Source: Eubacterium plexicaudatum ASF492 | Lineage (GTDB): Bacteria > Bacillota > Clostridia > Lachnospirales > Lachnospiraceae | Assembly: GCF_000364225.2 (NCBI RefSeq) | Contig: NZ_AQFT02000001.1 | Location: 62,001 to 126,000 of the forward strand | Direction of reading: 5' to 3' | DNA: 64,000 nucleotides | Shown here: piece after piece, positions 1-8,929 of the stretch | Numbering within the stretch: position 1 is the stretch's first letter | Layout of the letters: every line of letters begins with the position of its first letter | Notes under the pieces: generated by a model | What the model was told of the DNA's origin: nothing | Databases searched by the model: none | Seen by the model: only the letters and a program-made list of their open reading frames with translations | Position numbers and translations under genes: made by a program

Positions 1-1
1 A

Positions 2-367
2 TATTTAAGGAAGACCATCAGTATCCGTGATACGGCCATAAGAACAGAGATGAAAGAAAATTTTTATCATGGTGTTCTTCTAGGAATTTTAGGAGTGAAA
101 ACCCGATGGGGGATTTCTTCCAACCGGGAAATGGGAGAGGGTTATGCGGATATCCTTGCAGAACCGGATACTGGGGATATGGGGATCATCATAGAAGTGA
201 AATATGCACACGACGGAGATCTGGAGGGAGCTTGTAAAGGGGCATTAAGACAAATCGAATATACAAAGTATGAAGATGACCTTGAAGACGACGAGGTAGA
301 GAATATCCTGAAATACGGGATTGCATGTTATAAAAAGCGGTGCAGGGTTATGCTTGCAGAAAAATAA
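2..367 (+). CDS. C-terminal end of AAA-ATPase-like protein with PD-(D/E)XK nuclease domain (DUF1703 type), cut by window edge
   Basis: The reading frame is open from the first bases of the window, so the gene starts upstream. About 121 codons remain. The segment contains RDTAIR, then FYHGVLLG, which in this family precedes the nuclease fold, followed by a D in GEGYADI and an E-x-K pair in IIEVKYA, the expected PD-(D/E)XK active-site pattern. An ALRQIE helix follows. Members normally carry an N-terminal AAA-like ATPase domain (from family knowledge, not visible here). They are common multicopy genes in gut Firmicutes and Bacteroidetes and their function is not established. Confidence 0.8.
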   Translation, partial: YLRKTISIRDTAIRTEMKENFYHGVLLGILGVKTRWGISSNREMGEGYADILAEPDTGDMGIIIEVKYAHDGDLEGACKGALRQIEYTKYEDDLEDDEVENILKYGIACYKKRCRVMLAEK

Positions 368-390
368 TGAAAAGATCATAAAGGGAAATG

Positions 391-425
391 AAAGCCTTGG
401 AGCAGATATATTTCAGGGCTTTTTT
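391..425 (+). terminator. Probable intrinsic terminator after the DUF1703-type gene
   Basis: An AAAGCC arm and a GGGCTTT arm are separated by about 17 bases and followed by a run of six T. It lies 24 bases after the stop codon of the preceding gene. The stem is short, so confidence is moderate. Confidence 0.5.
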
Positions 426-563
426 CATACCGTCATGTGCGGGGAGAGCTGCGAACGTGACGTCTATGATTCAATATCATCTTCGAAAAAATTCAAATCT
501 CTTTTTATATTGACTTTTGAGAGCTTATAAGCTATTGTATAAACAGATAAAGGAGAAAATATA

Positions 564-932
564 ATGTACTAGGATTATTTTTATCAGGATGCCAGTGGAA
601 ATCAGCCAGTGAAAGAATATCTTGATAAGTTGGAAGAAAAATCCATAAAAAGCAAAGATGCAAGAATTAAATATAATAAAATCGACCAATATATCGGAAT
701 ACTGATGGAGTATGGGACAGCAGTGGGAGAGCCGTATGTTAAGCATTTGGATGGGGAAATATGGGAACTACGTTCGTTAAGAGACAGGATTCTATTTTTT
801 GCATGGGACGGTAATTCATTTATTTTGTTAAGCTGCTTTATGAAAAGCACGCAGAAGACGCCAAAGAGAGAGATTGAAAAGGCGAAAAGGTTCATGGAAG
901 ATTTCAAGAAAAGGAGCAGGGAAGATGGATAA
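564..932 (+). pseudogene. HigB/RelE-like toxin (Gp49 family) with a nonsense codon at position 3
   Basis: A good ribosome binding site (AGGAG, 551-555) sits 8 bases before ATG 564, but codon 3 is TAG (570-572). Beyond it the frame reads DYFYQDASGNQPVKEYLDKL, a typical start for phage-derived Gp49-like HigB toxins, which cleave ribosome-associated mRNA. Later features fit the family: GEPYVKHLDGEIWELR and a basic C-terminus. A GTG at 609 could restart translation but would omit the first beta strand and has no good ribosome binding site. The antitoxin gene overlaps its 3' end by 8 bases. The toxin is therefore probably inactive, or the TAG is a sequence error. Confidence 0.75.
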
Positions 933-1230
933 TGTAAAGAAAATATCCCCAGCAGGAGAAAGCTGGAGCGAATACAGAAAGAAGCATTATACGGCGGAAG
1001 AAATTGCCGAAAATGATTTGATGGTTAAGCTGGTTGGAGAGATCATAAAGACCAGAAAAGAAAAGCATATATCGCAGAGGGAATTGGAGGATATGACAGG
1101 AGTTAAGCAGTCTGTAATTGCAAGGATGGAAAGCGGAAAAACGGATCCCCAGTTATCAACAATTTTAAAATTGCTGGTATCCATGGGAAAAACGCTTACA
1201 ATCGTTCCGCTGGAGCTGTCTGAAAAATAG
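925..1230 (+). CDS. HigA-like XRE-family antitoxin
   Basis: 101 codons. ATG 925 is chosen over an upstream ATG at 874 because AAGGAG lies 8 bases before it and it gives the usual small overlap with the toxin gene. Residues about 35-90 form a helix-turn-helix (ISQRELEDMTGVKQSVIARM). In family members the antitoxin binds the toxin and represses their shared promoter. With the toxin apparently inactivated by its TAG codon, this gene could act as an orphan regulator. It is not followed by another co-directional gene of the module. Confidence 0.8.
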   Translation: MDNVKKISPAGESWSEYRKKHYTAEEIAENDLMVKLVGEIIKTRKEKHISQRELEDMTGVKQSVIARMESGKTDPQLSTILKLLVSMGKTLTIVPLELSEK

Positions 1231-1254
1231 GTTGCCGAATATGGTTATAAATGA

Positions 1255-1401
1255 AAGATAATAGAGGGAAATGAAAGCTCCGGATATGTTGACAGTAGTG
1301 GGAGCATCATAGGAACAAATAAAGGAAGCATCAATAATCCTGATTTCTATGATTTTGAGGACTGCTTGCAAGATGAATGTGAAGTACATGCAAGTGCATA
1401 A
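1255..1401 (+). pseudogene. Short coding-like remnant, unidentified
   Basis: An open stretch of 48 codons with no start codon near a ribosome binding site. It reads like a protein C-terminus (SSGYVDSSGSIIGTNKGS, then NPDFYDFEDC) and ends just before a strong terminator. I do not recognise the family. It may be the tail of a deleted gene or chance. Confidence 0.3.
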
Positions 1402-1410
1402 AAGAACTAT

Positions 1411-1446
1411 AAAAGCAGTGCGGTTTACTTAACGCACTGCTTTTTG
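1411..1446 (+). terminator. Strong intrinsic terminator
   Basis: A perfect 10-bp stem (AAGCAGTGCG, 1413-1422, with CGCACTGCTT, 1433-1442) and a 10-base loop lead into a T tract. It closes the toxin-antitoxin region. Confidence 0.85.
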
Positions 1447-1485
1447 ATTACTTTAAACGATACTTGTAACAATATGATAAATTTT

Positions 1486-1532
1486 TATGTATCGGCTAAT
1501 ATGTTCTGTAAATAGAACATCTACGATACATA
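1486..1532. repeat. Nested 47-bp inverted repeat upstream of an XRE regulator
   Basis: The outer arms TATGTATCG (1486-1494) and CGATACATA (1524-1532) are perfect 9-mers. The inner arms ATGTTCT (1501-1507) and AGAACAT (1514-1520) are perfect 7-mers around a 6-base centre. A further CGATAC lies at 1458. There is no T tract, so this is more like a protein-binding site (operator) or cruciform than a terminator. It lies about 220 bases before the XRE gene at 1754. Confidence 0.7.
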
Positions 1533-1753
1533 CTACTGTGCCGTCATCCTGAATGCCAATACATAATTTGTCTGAACCAAATATGATACGATTATGACCG
1601 GATACGTTTTGCATACGGGTACACGCGAAAAAGGAAGAAAATAAAGGGAATTTTGTGAAAAGAAAACAATTTCTATAGAATTGTTATGCTTTACAATCGT
1701 AGTCAGCATCCTATCCGGACACAAAATGAGTTTAATAGAAAGAAGGGCAGACG

Positions 1754-2092
1754 ATGCACGAATCAGATTATGCAAAAATGGGATCAAGAATCCGCCAGAT
1801 CAGGAAGACAAAGGGATGGTCACAGGATAAGCTTGCAAAAAAATGCGGTATCAGTCTGAACTTTATGGGACATATTGAACGGGGAACACGGAAAATGAGC
1901 ATGGATACGTTTGTTAGTCTATGCAGAGAGCTGGAAATCAATGCGGATGCGCTGCTCTTTGGCGCAATGCAGCCATCTGAAACTGCGATGCAGGGGATGT
2001 GGGGGAAGACGGAGTCAAAAGATGACGACAGCTATTCGATGTATATCAGAATTATGAAATCGGTCGCTGATATTATGAGAACGCGTGAATAA
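1754..2092 (+). CDS. XRE-family transcriptional regulator (paralogue of the one at 46998)
   Basis: 112 codons. Residues about 9-65 form a helix-turn-helix (MGSRIRQIRKTKGWSQDKLA, then GISLNFMGHIERGTRKMS). The C-terminal tail SYSMYIRIMKSVADIM closely matches SYSMYVRIMKSVAEIM in the regulator at 46998-47357, so the two are paralogues. An AGAAGG-type ribosome binding site precedes ATG 1754. In both places a GT4 gene follows, suggesting a dedicated regulator of a surface glycan locus; here the GT4 is only a stump. The nested palindrome upstream is a candidate operator. Confidence 0.85.
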   Translation: MHESDYAKMGSRIRQIRKTKGWSQDKLAKKCGISLNFMGHIERGTRKMSMDTFVSLCRELEINADALLFGAMQPSETAMQGMWGKTESKDDDSYSMYIRIMKSVADIMRTRE

Positions 2093-2124
2093 GAGCGGTA
2101 AATCAGGTAAGGAAGCAGTGTGCG

Positions 2125-2443
2125 ATGACAAAAAAGAAAGTATTGGTGCTTGCTTCGGTAGCATCTATGATTGACCAGTTTAATATGCAAAATATCAGAC
2201 TGTTCATACAACTTGGGTATGAAGTACATACGGAAAGCTGCCGCAATTATCTAAGAAAGCATGGAAGTGTTCGGAGCGGATATTCAACTGGAATGTTTAT
2301 GAAAAAAGGCTGCAGACGTTGATAGGTAATGAAAAAAACAGAAACACACATGCGGTAAAATGCAGAAAAAATACGAAACGGCTTCGGCAGTGGGATATGG
2401 AAGATGCACAGCAGCTGGAGCGTGTCCGTTCGGATAAGTTATA
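2125..2443 (+). pseudogene. Fused remnants: N-terminus of a GT4 glycosyltransferase and C-terminus of another protein
   Basis: The first 33 codons (VLVLASVASMIDQFNM, then NIRLFIQLGYEVH) match the start of the intact GT4 at 47354, where the words are VLMLSSVASMIDQFNM and NIRLLQEMGYEVH. After GYEVH the similarity ends abruptly. A second frame carries a basic C-terminal piece (FNWNVYEKRLQTLIG ... LERVRSDKL) ending at 2443. This is what remains after a deletion removed the catalytic part of the GT4 and most of a following gene. Confidence 0.75.
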
Positions 2444-2467
2444 AAAATATTACAGGAGGGATATGGC

Positions 2468-4534
2468 ATGCAAGAGTATCCATTGATTACAATAGCGCTG
2501 CTTGGCCGCTATACCGTACGGCAGACCATAGAGGTGTTAAACGGGATTCTGGCGCAGACCTATCCAAAACTGGAGCTTATTATTTCGGTAAATGACAGGG
2601 ATACGCCTTTGGATGCGGTGATCCGTGTGTTAAACGCACACAGTCCGGGAAATGTAAAAAACATTAAAATCAATGAAGCGTACAACCAGACATCCGAGCA
2701 AAAGCATCTGAAATATGTCTGCGATCACATGTCCGGGGAAAGTCTGCTTTTACTTTTGGATGGCTGCAGATTTTACGATACGCAGGCTTTGCATGATTGT
2801 ATCGACCTGTATGGGACGCAGCCGTTTCTTTTAGGTACTTGTGTGATGTATGATGCGGATGATACATATACAGGGGATATTCGCAGGATGGCAGCCGATT
2901 CGATGGCGGATGTCCTGCATAAAATATGCGGCGTGCGTGGTCCGGTTTTGCTGCCTGAACATTTTGTAAAATCTATGCGGTTTCGTTCCGTGCAAAAATA
3001 CGATGCATTGGAAAATATGATTTTACAATATCTCTATCAGCATGAGGAGTGCGAAATCCGTATGTGTGAGTGGCCGATGTTCCACTGTTTTGAAAAAGAT
3101 AAGCAGGATTGCACAAATATGGTGAGTGATTATGAAAACAACTGTTTTTTAGAGTGTGGGGGGGGTAAAATGGGAGTTGAGCCATGCAGATGGGAAAAAG
3201 GCTGCCCGAATATTGGAAGATTTTATACGGCATACGGAGAAACGGGCGGATCATCTGAAATATATAGAGGAGTATTCCAGGGAAATTGCGACAAAAGGAA
3301 GGCAAAGTGTTTGGGGACTTTCGACCGCTGACAGAGCTTTTTTACAGTTATTGTCGCGGATAAGAAAAATTTTTTTGCAGAATTATTTTGTAAAGTACAG
3401 GTTGAAGCAACTGGCAAAACATATTCCATATCGCAAAAAAATAAAAGCCGTTTTTTTGGTTGTAGAAAAGTATTTGTGGGTATCCTGTTATAAGAGTATT
3501 TATGACCTGATGACCGGCTGGCAGGATCAATATGAAACAGAAGTAGTTTACGTTGGCAGCAAAAGACAGAGTGGGAAAACTGGACGGATAGTGATTTTAA
3601 GGTATTGGGGGCAGACAGTTATGACCTTGCTGTCAGTTGTCCGGATCTTGTGTTTTTGTGCAAGCCATATGAAGCGGAAACCGGAAAATGGTGTGCGAGA
3701 GAAATTAAATTTGTATGTCCTCATATTATATACATTCCGTATAATATGGCATTGGCAGGCTTGCATGATTTTAGGAAAACGCTGATGTTTCGTCAGCCGG
3801 TGCACTATTATGCATGGAAGAGCATGGTATGGAATAAGGAATATGGGCGGTTTTATGATGAAAATGCATTTCACAATACAAACAAACTGGAAATCGGTCA
3901 TCCGAAATTTGACGTGTCGCACAAAATGTTGTCGGAAAAGGAACAGGAGACAATTCGGATTATAAAACAGCGGGCCGGCGGAAGAAAGGTTCTTTTTTGG
4001 AATACAAGTTTTATATTGGGGAAGGAGCATGCGGATGGCGGAATATTTTTGGAATATGGACAGCAATTTTTGGAGTATATTACAGCAGGGGATGATTTCT
4101 TTTTGTTATGGAGGCCGCATCTCTTGTTTTTTCAGACATTGAAGCAGTATGGATGCTATGCCAAAATCATGGAAATGATAAACGGTTTTTCGGCGGATCG
4201 GTTGTACCTGGATACGCAAATATCGCAATGGCCCGCCGTATTTGCATCGGATTTACTTGTGAGCGATCTCTCTGGCATTATTGAAAGCTATCTGCTTACC
4301 AATAAGCCAATCGCGGTAACTACAAGGGGGAAAATAGAAATAGAAACGCATGGTGTGTTTTGACAGACGTGGGATTTAAAGAGCCTGACAGATTTTTTGT
4401 CAGGTCAGCTCAAAGATGGAGATTTTTTGTCCAAAGTACGGGAACAGTATGTGCGGGATAATTATTTTCGGTCGGAGACGAGAACGGTGGCGCAACGATT
4501 GCTGGAAGTAATACGGCAGGAATTTTTGTTTTAG
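2468..4534 (+). pseudogene. GT2 glycosyltransferase with C-terminal CDP-glycerol glycerophosphotransferase-like domain, frameshifted
   Basis: Residues 1-230 resemble a GT2 domain (PLITIALLGRYTVRQTIEVL, QTYPKLELIISVNDRD). Frame then shifts at a G8 tract (3158-3165; seven G would keep frame), continues through 3156-3550, shifts again near 3560 (minus one), and runs as a Glyphos_transf-like domain (ARE, YIPYNMALAG, LEIGHPKFD, LLWRPHLLF, ASDLLVSDLSGIIESYLL). An in-frame TGA at 4361-4363 is followed by 57 more plausible codons ending at 4534. Such two-domain proteins build teichoic-acid-like or glycerol-phosphate-substituted glycans. Three separate lesions make this a likely true pseudogene, although the indels could be sequence errors. 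Confidence 0.75.
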
Positions 4535-4546
4535 AGGCAATAAAAC

Positions 4547-4575
4547 TTGCAATTTAACCAACGCCATGCTATAAT
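4547..4575 (+). promoter_or_regulatory. Strong sigma-A promoter
   Basis: A -35 TTGCAA (4547-4552), a 17-base spacer and a perfect -10 TATAAT (4570-4575). Transcription would begin near 4582, immediately before a terminator hairpin and 137 bases before the rfbD-like gene. Confidence 0.8.
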
Positions 4576-4581
4576 GCTTTC

Positions 4582-4621
4582 ATGTGGAGGTGCATTTCCA
4601 ACAAAGGAGATGCACTTTTTT
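4582..4621 (+). terminator. Promoter-proximal intrinsic terminator: attenuator or about 40-nt small RNA
   Basis: A 10-bp stem (GTGCATTTCC, 4590-4599, with GGAGATGCAC, 4606-4615, one G-U pair), a 6-base loop and six T. It starts within 10 bases of the predicted transcription start. Either it makes a tiny RNA or it attenuates expression of the downstream reductase and symporter genes. The alternative pairing partner was not identified. Confidence 0.75.
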
Positions 4622-4718
4622 GTGATAAACCTGTCAAAAAATGCCAATATACTACAAAAACAGACAGGTAGGCCTTAGACAGTATGAAAACAGAAAATCG
4701 GGAAAGAGGAGACTTCGT

Positions 4719-5582
4719 ATGTTAAAAAATGCAATATGGATAACCGGTGCGGAGGGGCGTCTTGGCTCTGCGCTTGTGGAACTGCTGAAAAAAGACGTGG
4801 ATAACAAAGTTGTCGGTACGGATATGGATGTGGATATTACCGATATGGAAGCGGTGGAGCAGTATATGAAGGTGTATCGTCCGAATATCGTTATTAATTG
4901 TGCAAGTATTTCGGACGTCCAGTATTGTGAACAAAATATGGTACAGGCATTTAAAGTAAATGCGCTTGGCGCTAGAAATCTGGCGGCGGCGTCCAGGAGC
5001 GCGAATGCAAAGATTATTCAGCTTTCCACAGATGATGTGTTCAGCGGCAAGGCTGCGGGCCAGCTGACCGAATTTGATGTTCCGGATCCGGAGTCCGTAT
5101 ATGGCAAGTCCAAATACGCCGGAGAAAATTATGTAAAAGAGTTAAATCCAAAGCATTTGATCGTACGCAGTTCCTGGGTATATGGAGCCGCCAATGAGAG
5201 TGCAAAAGAGGATTATTTTTCTTATGTTGTAAATCATGGGAAAAGTCATACGCCGTTTCAGGCTCCGCTTGACCGGATTGGAAGTCCGACCGGTGCGGAT
5301 GTGCTGGCAGGGTTTATCAGATGTATGTTAGATAAGGCAGAATATGGTATTTATCATGCTTCCTGTGAAGGCATGTGTTCCAGACATGAATTTGCTACGG
5401 CGATTCTGGCACTGATGGGGTATGATACGGAGCTGGCAAAAGGGTATTTTTCGGTGGAAAACAGAGGCAGGATTTCCATACTGCTGGAAAATCTGATGAT
5501 GAAAATGACGGAAATCTATGTAATGCCTCAGTGGTTTGATGAACTGAAAGCATATATTGAAAAAAATAAAGAATCGGTATAA
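4719..5582 (+). CDS. rfbD: dTDP-4-dehydrorhamnose reductase-like SDR (RmlD/RfbD family)
   Basis: 287 codons from ATG 4719, preceded by AGAGGAGA. An N-terminal Rossmann glycine motif (ITGAEGRLGSALVELL), INCAS..SDVQYCE, a YGKSK catalytic Tyr-x-x-x-Lys (about residue 125) and VRSSWVYG are all family hallmarks. RmlD enzymes reduce dTDP-4-keto-rhamnose to dTDP-L-rhamnose. The other rml genes are not in the window, and the C-terminus is adapted (NRGRISILLENLMMKMT), so the exact substrate is uncertain. It is followed 50 bases later by an unrelated symporter, perhaps in one operon. Confidence 0.75.
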   Translation: MLKNAIWITGAEGRLGSALVELLKKDVDNKVVGTDMDVDITDMEAVEQYMKVYRPNIVINCASISDVQYCEQNMVQAFKVNALGARNLAAASRSANAKIIQLSTDDVFSGKAAGQLTEFDVPDPESVYGKSKYAGENYVKELNPKHLIVRSSWVYGAANESAKEDYFSYVVNHGKSHTPFQAPLDRIGSPTGADVLAGFIRCMLDKAEYGIYHASCEGMCSRHEFATAILALMGYDTELAKGYFSVENRGRISILLENLMMKMTEIYVMPQWFDELKAYIEKNKESV

Positions 5583-5631
5583 ATTGGAGGAAGAACATGC
5601 AGGAAGAAGGAAACAGCAAAGAAAAAAGAAA

Positions 5632-6891
5632 ATGGGGCTGACTACCAAAATTTTTATCGGATTGATTGGCGGTCTGCTGCTGGGTGTTATTTTGAATTTA
5701 TTTGTGCCGCACTCTTCTTTTCGAGATGCGGTTTTGGTAGATGGTATTTTCTATGTTATCGGTAACGGGTTTATCCGATTGATGAAAATGCTTGTGGTAC
5801 CGCTCGTATTTTGCTCGCTTGTCTGCGGAAGTTCTGCGATTGGCGATACGAAGTCATTGGGAAAAGTAGGCGGAAAGACGATCGTATTTTACCTGTTGAC
5901 GACGGCTCTGGCGGTAACCGTAGCGATTTCGGTAGCTACCGTTATCAGGCCGGGTGTCGGTCTGGACATGTCTTCGATCGAAACAGGGGAAACGGCGGTT
6001 GCTGAAAATGTATCTGTCGTGGATACGATTTTAAATATTATACCGGAAAATCCGATCGGTGCTCTGGCGGACGGCACAATGCTGCAGATTATACTGTTTG
6101 CGCTCCTGATCGGTGTGCTGCTGGCTAAAATGGGAGAGCGTACGGAGCTGATTGCAAATCTGTTTAACCAGTGCAATGAACTGATGATGGAAATGACGAA
6201 TCTTGTTATGAGTCTGGCTCCGATCGGCGTATTCTGCATGATTGCCAAAACATTTGCCAATCTGGGATTTGACGCGTTTGTACCGCTCTTAAAATATATG
6301 GGAAGCGTATTGGTGGGGCTGATGATTCAGTGTCTGGTTGTGTATATGGTTTTGCTTGTGATTTTTACAAGGCTCAACCCTGTGAAATTTATTAAAAAGT
6401 TCTTTCCGGTTATGGCATTTGCATTTTCCACATCGACTTCCAATGCGACAATTCCAATGAATATTGATACTTTGGAAGAACGAATCGGCGTGTCCAGAAA
6501 GATTTCTTCTTTTACAATACCGTTAGGGGCAACGATCAACATGGATGGTACCTCAATTATGCAGGGTGTTGCAGTTGTATTTGCGGCACAGGCATATGGA
6601 ATGCAGCTTGGTCCGAAAGGTTATCTGACGGTTATTGCGACGGCAACGCTTGCTTCGATTGGTACGGCGGGTATTCCTTCGGTCGGCCTGGTAACACTTT
6701 CGATGGTGTTTACGGCTGTTGGCCTTCCGGTGGAAGCGATTATGCTGATTATGGGTGTTGACCGTATTCTGGATATGATTCGGACCGCAGTCAATATTAC
6801 CGGAGATGCGGTATGTACGACGATTGTAGCACATCAAAACGGCGATCTGGACAAGGATGTGTTTAACAGAATGGAGGAGAAAAATGCGTAA
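5632..6891 (+). CDS. Dicarboxylate/amino acid:cation symporter (DAACS, SLC1-like)
   Basis: 419 codons from ATG 5632. A typical SLC1/GltP transporter: eight membrane segments, hairpin motif STSTSNATIPMN, the TM7 motif NMDGTSIMQG and the substrate-site stretch MGVDRILDMIRTAVNITGDA. It imports glutamate, aspartate or C4-dicarboxylates with Na+ or H+. The best ribosome binding site (GGAGG 5586-5590) serves an earlier ATG at 5597, which opens MQEEGNSKEKRK and is one base out of frame. Adding one A in the run before 5632 would fuse it to the transporter, so the true start may be 5597. The stop overlaps the start of the next gene. Confidence 0.9.
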   Translation: MGLTTKIFIGLIGGLLLGVILNLFVPHSSFRDAVLVDGIFYVIGNGFIRLMKMLVVPLVFCSLVCGSSAIGDTKSLGKVGGKTIVFYLLTTALAVTVAISVATVIRPGVGLDMSSIETGETAVAENVSVVDTILNIIPENPIGALADGTMLQIILFALLIGVLLAKMGERTELIANLFNQCNELMMEMTNLVMSLAPIGVFCMIAKTFANLGFDAFVPLLKYMGSVLVGLMIQCLVVYMVLLVIFTRLNPVKFIKKFFPVMAFAFSTSTSNATIPMNIDTLEERIGVSRKISSFTIPLGATINMDGTSIMQGVAVVFAAQAYGMQLGPKGYLTVIATATLASIGTAGIPSVGLVTLSMVFTAVGLPVEAIMLIMGVDRILDMIRTAVNITGDAVCTTIVAHQNGDLDKDVFNRMEEKNA

Positions 6892-7743
6892 CAGGATTAT
6901 GCGCATGTACAGGGTGCTGTTTTGTATCATGCCATTGTTCGCTTTTTGTCTGTGCGGCTGCAGCGGTCAGACAGAACAGGTTCCGGACAAGCAGGAGGAA
7001 ATTGTGACGGATGAAAATACATCCGAAATTATAGAAGAAATTCGCGGGCGGGGATATTTGCTGGCAGGGTGCAAAACCGATGTGCCGGATTTGAGTTTTT
7101 ATGATGCGCAGACAGATACATGGTCCGGTCTGGAAGTGGAACTTGCCTATCAGACCGCGGCCAAACTGTTTGAGGTAAGCGTAGATGAAGCAAAAAAACA
7201 GGAACTTGTTCATTTTACAGGCGTAACGGTAGCTGATCGTGAGGAAAAGCTGGAGCAGAAAGAAGTGGACTGTCTGTTTGCTACTTATACGATTACGAAG
7301 GAAAGAAAGCAGAAGTTTGCATTTTCTGACAGTTACTATACGGATTATATCGGACTTCTTGTAAAGACTTCAGGTACAGATGCCAATGCGCTTGGCACAA
7401 GCGATATCCGTTCCATTGCCGATCTGGATGGGAAAAAATTGGTGTGGCAAAAAATGCGACGACACGGAAAACATTTTTGAATTATATAGACACGATGAAC
7501 AATGTAAAAACAGCTCCGGTTTTTTTCGAGTATAAAAGTTATGAAGCGATTTTTTCTGCTTTAAAGGCCGGAACCGTGGATGTGATGGCTGTTGATGTGA
7601 GTATTTTAAACGGCTATGTAGACAGATCCACTGTGATTTTACAGGATCGTTTTGGAGGTCAGCATTATGGTGCGGCCGTACGCAAGGAAGATGCAAAACT
7701 TCTGGATTATGTAAACGCGGCAATGCAGACGGATGAAGTTTAA
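6884..7743 (+). pseudogene. Amino acid ABC-type solute-binding lipoprotein, single-base frameshift
   Basis: Starts at ATG 6884 with GGAGGA 6 bases upstream, overlapping the symporter stop. The signal peptide ends in a lipobox (FCLCGC, Cys about residue 24). The body is an SBP_bac_3 fold: GRGYLLAGCKTDVPDLSFYD, GLEVELAY, then LDGKK. Frame is lost at an A6 run (7433-7438). With one more A it reads GKKIGVAKNATTRKT and continues to 7743. Family members deliver polar amino acids to an ABC transporter or to a sensor. No ABC permease lies alongside, so it may work with the symporter gene's pathway or an unlinked transporter. Confidence 0.8.
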
Positions 7744-7756
7744 AACTTCATCCGTC
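7728..7756. terminator. 29-bp perfect palindrome holding the stop codons of two convergent genes
   Basis: Arms GACGGATGAAGTTT and AAACTTCATCCGTC flank a single central A (7742). The solute-binding gene stops at 7741-7743 and the convergent capA gene at 7740-7742, both in the centre of the palindrome. It probably forms a bidirectional terminator hairpin, although neither side has a long T tract. Confidence 0.65.
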
Positions 7757-8929
7757 CGTTGTTCGAAAAGGTTACATTATCTGACAGGGACGTCATATAT
7801 TCGTAAAAATCGTGACAATCTCCGGGTTCGGTCAGTAAAAAGGTACAGGCGTTTGCGGCTTTTGCCGGCAGCAGCTGCCACTTTGCCTTCCGATCGGCAG
7901 TAAACGTTAGTTTGGCAACGGCTGTTCGTTCAATGTTCTGATAAAAAATAAAATTGCCAAGGCTGTAGAAAATCGGTTTTTCGTTATAAAATTCCACGCC
8001 TTGCAGCACGTGCGGGTGAGCGCCGATAACGGCGTCGGCGCCTGCGTCGATCAGTGCATGTGCCATAGAGCGCTGATATGTCTCCGGTGTTGTATTTCGT
8101 TCAATGCCCCAGTGGACATAGACGCATAAAAAGTCACATTGGCTGCGTGCATCCTGTACGGCTGACACAAGCCGCGCAGGATCATAAGCAGATAAAACGC
8201 CCGGGCAGGAATTTTCCACGTTCCAGGAGACTTCCGGAAATACACGGGATGCGGCCAGAAAGCCGAACTTGTGGCCGTTTATTTTTTTGTGATCGGTTTT
8301 GCGGCGCGTTTGAGGGAATTTCCGGCGCCGACATAGTCAATACCTGCCTTATCCAGAGTCTGAAACGTATCTGTCAATGCGTCTTTTCCATAGTCAAGTA
8401 CATGATTGTTAGCAAGTGTTACAAGGTCAACGCCGGACTCCGAAAGGATTGATACATAAGAGGGGTCGATGCGGAATGTAAACTGCTTGTCCGGCGCCTG
8501 CGTACCACGGGTACTGTATGGAAACTCATTGTTGACCATCATAAGGTCAGCCTTTCTCATTTCTTTCAGCAGATCTTTGGATAAAACGCTGCGAATTCCG
8601 GACCGGTGATAATTTGCGAGTACATAGTCGCTGAAATAAACGTCTCCCGCAAACAGGAGCGTTGTGTTTTGCTTTTGTGAAGGTGTATCTTCTGCCGCAG
8701 GATCCGGTTTCTCAGGAGGCGATGGGGGTTCACTCTGGCTGCTGTCCGTTTTGACTGCGGTGTGCAAAGATGCCGGCTTGGTGGTTTTGCTGGCGGCAGT
8801 GTCGTGGTTTTCCGAGTAAGTGATATAAAAAATGCTGCCAATCAGTACGCAGAGCAGCATACATGAAACAATCAGTGTACTTTGCAGAAATGCTCTTAAG
8901 ATTTTTCTGTTTTTTCTTGATCTTTTCAT
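7740..8929 (-). pseudogene. CapA-family (PGA_cap) metallophosphatase-like protein, single-base frameshift
   Basis: Begins at ATG 8929 (minus), preceded by GGGAGG. A short basic N-terminus is followed by one membrane segment (about residues 14-36) and a Ser/Pro/Lys-rich linker. The PGA_cap domain has LLFAGDVYFSDYV, LMMVNNEFPYST, VTLANNHVLDYG, then, after the frameshift, CVYVHWGIERN and IGAHPHVLQGVEF, the conserved metal-ligand motifs. Frame is lost at a T7 run on the plus strand (8282-8288). One more base restores ITKKINGHKFGF. Relatives take part in poly-gamma-glutamate or other capsule metabolism; the function here is unknown. Confidence 0.85.
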
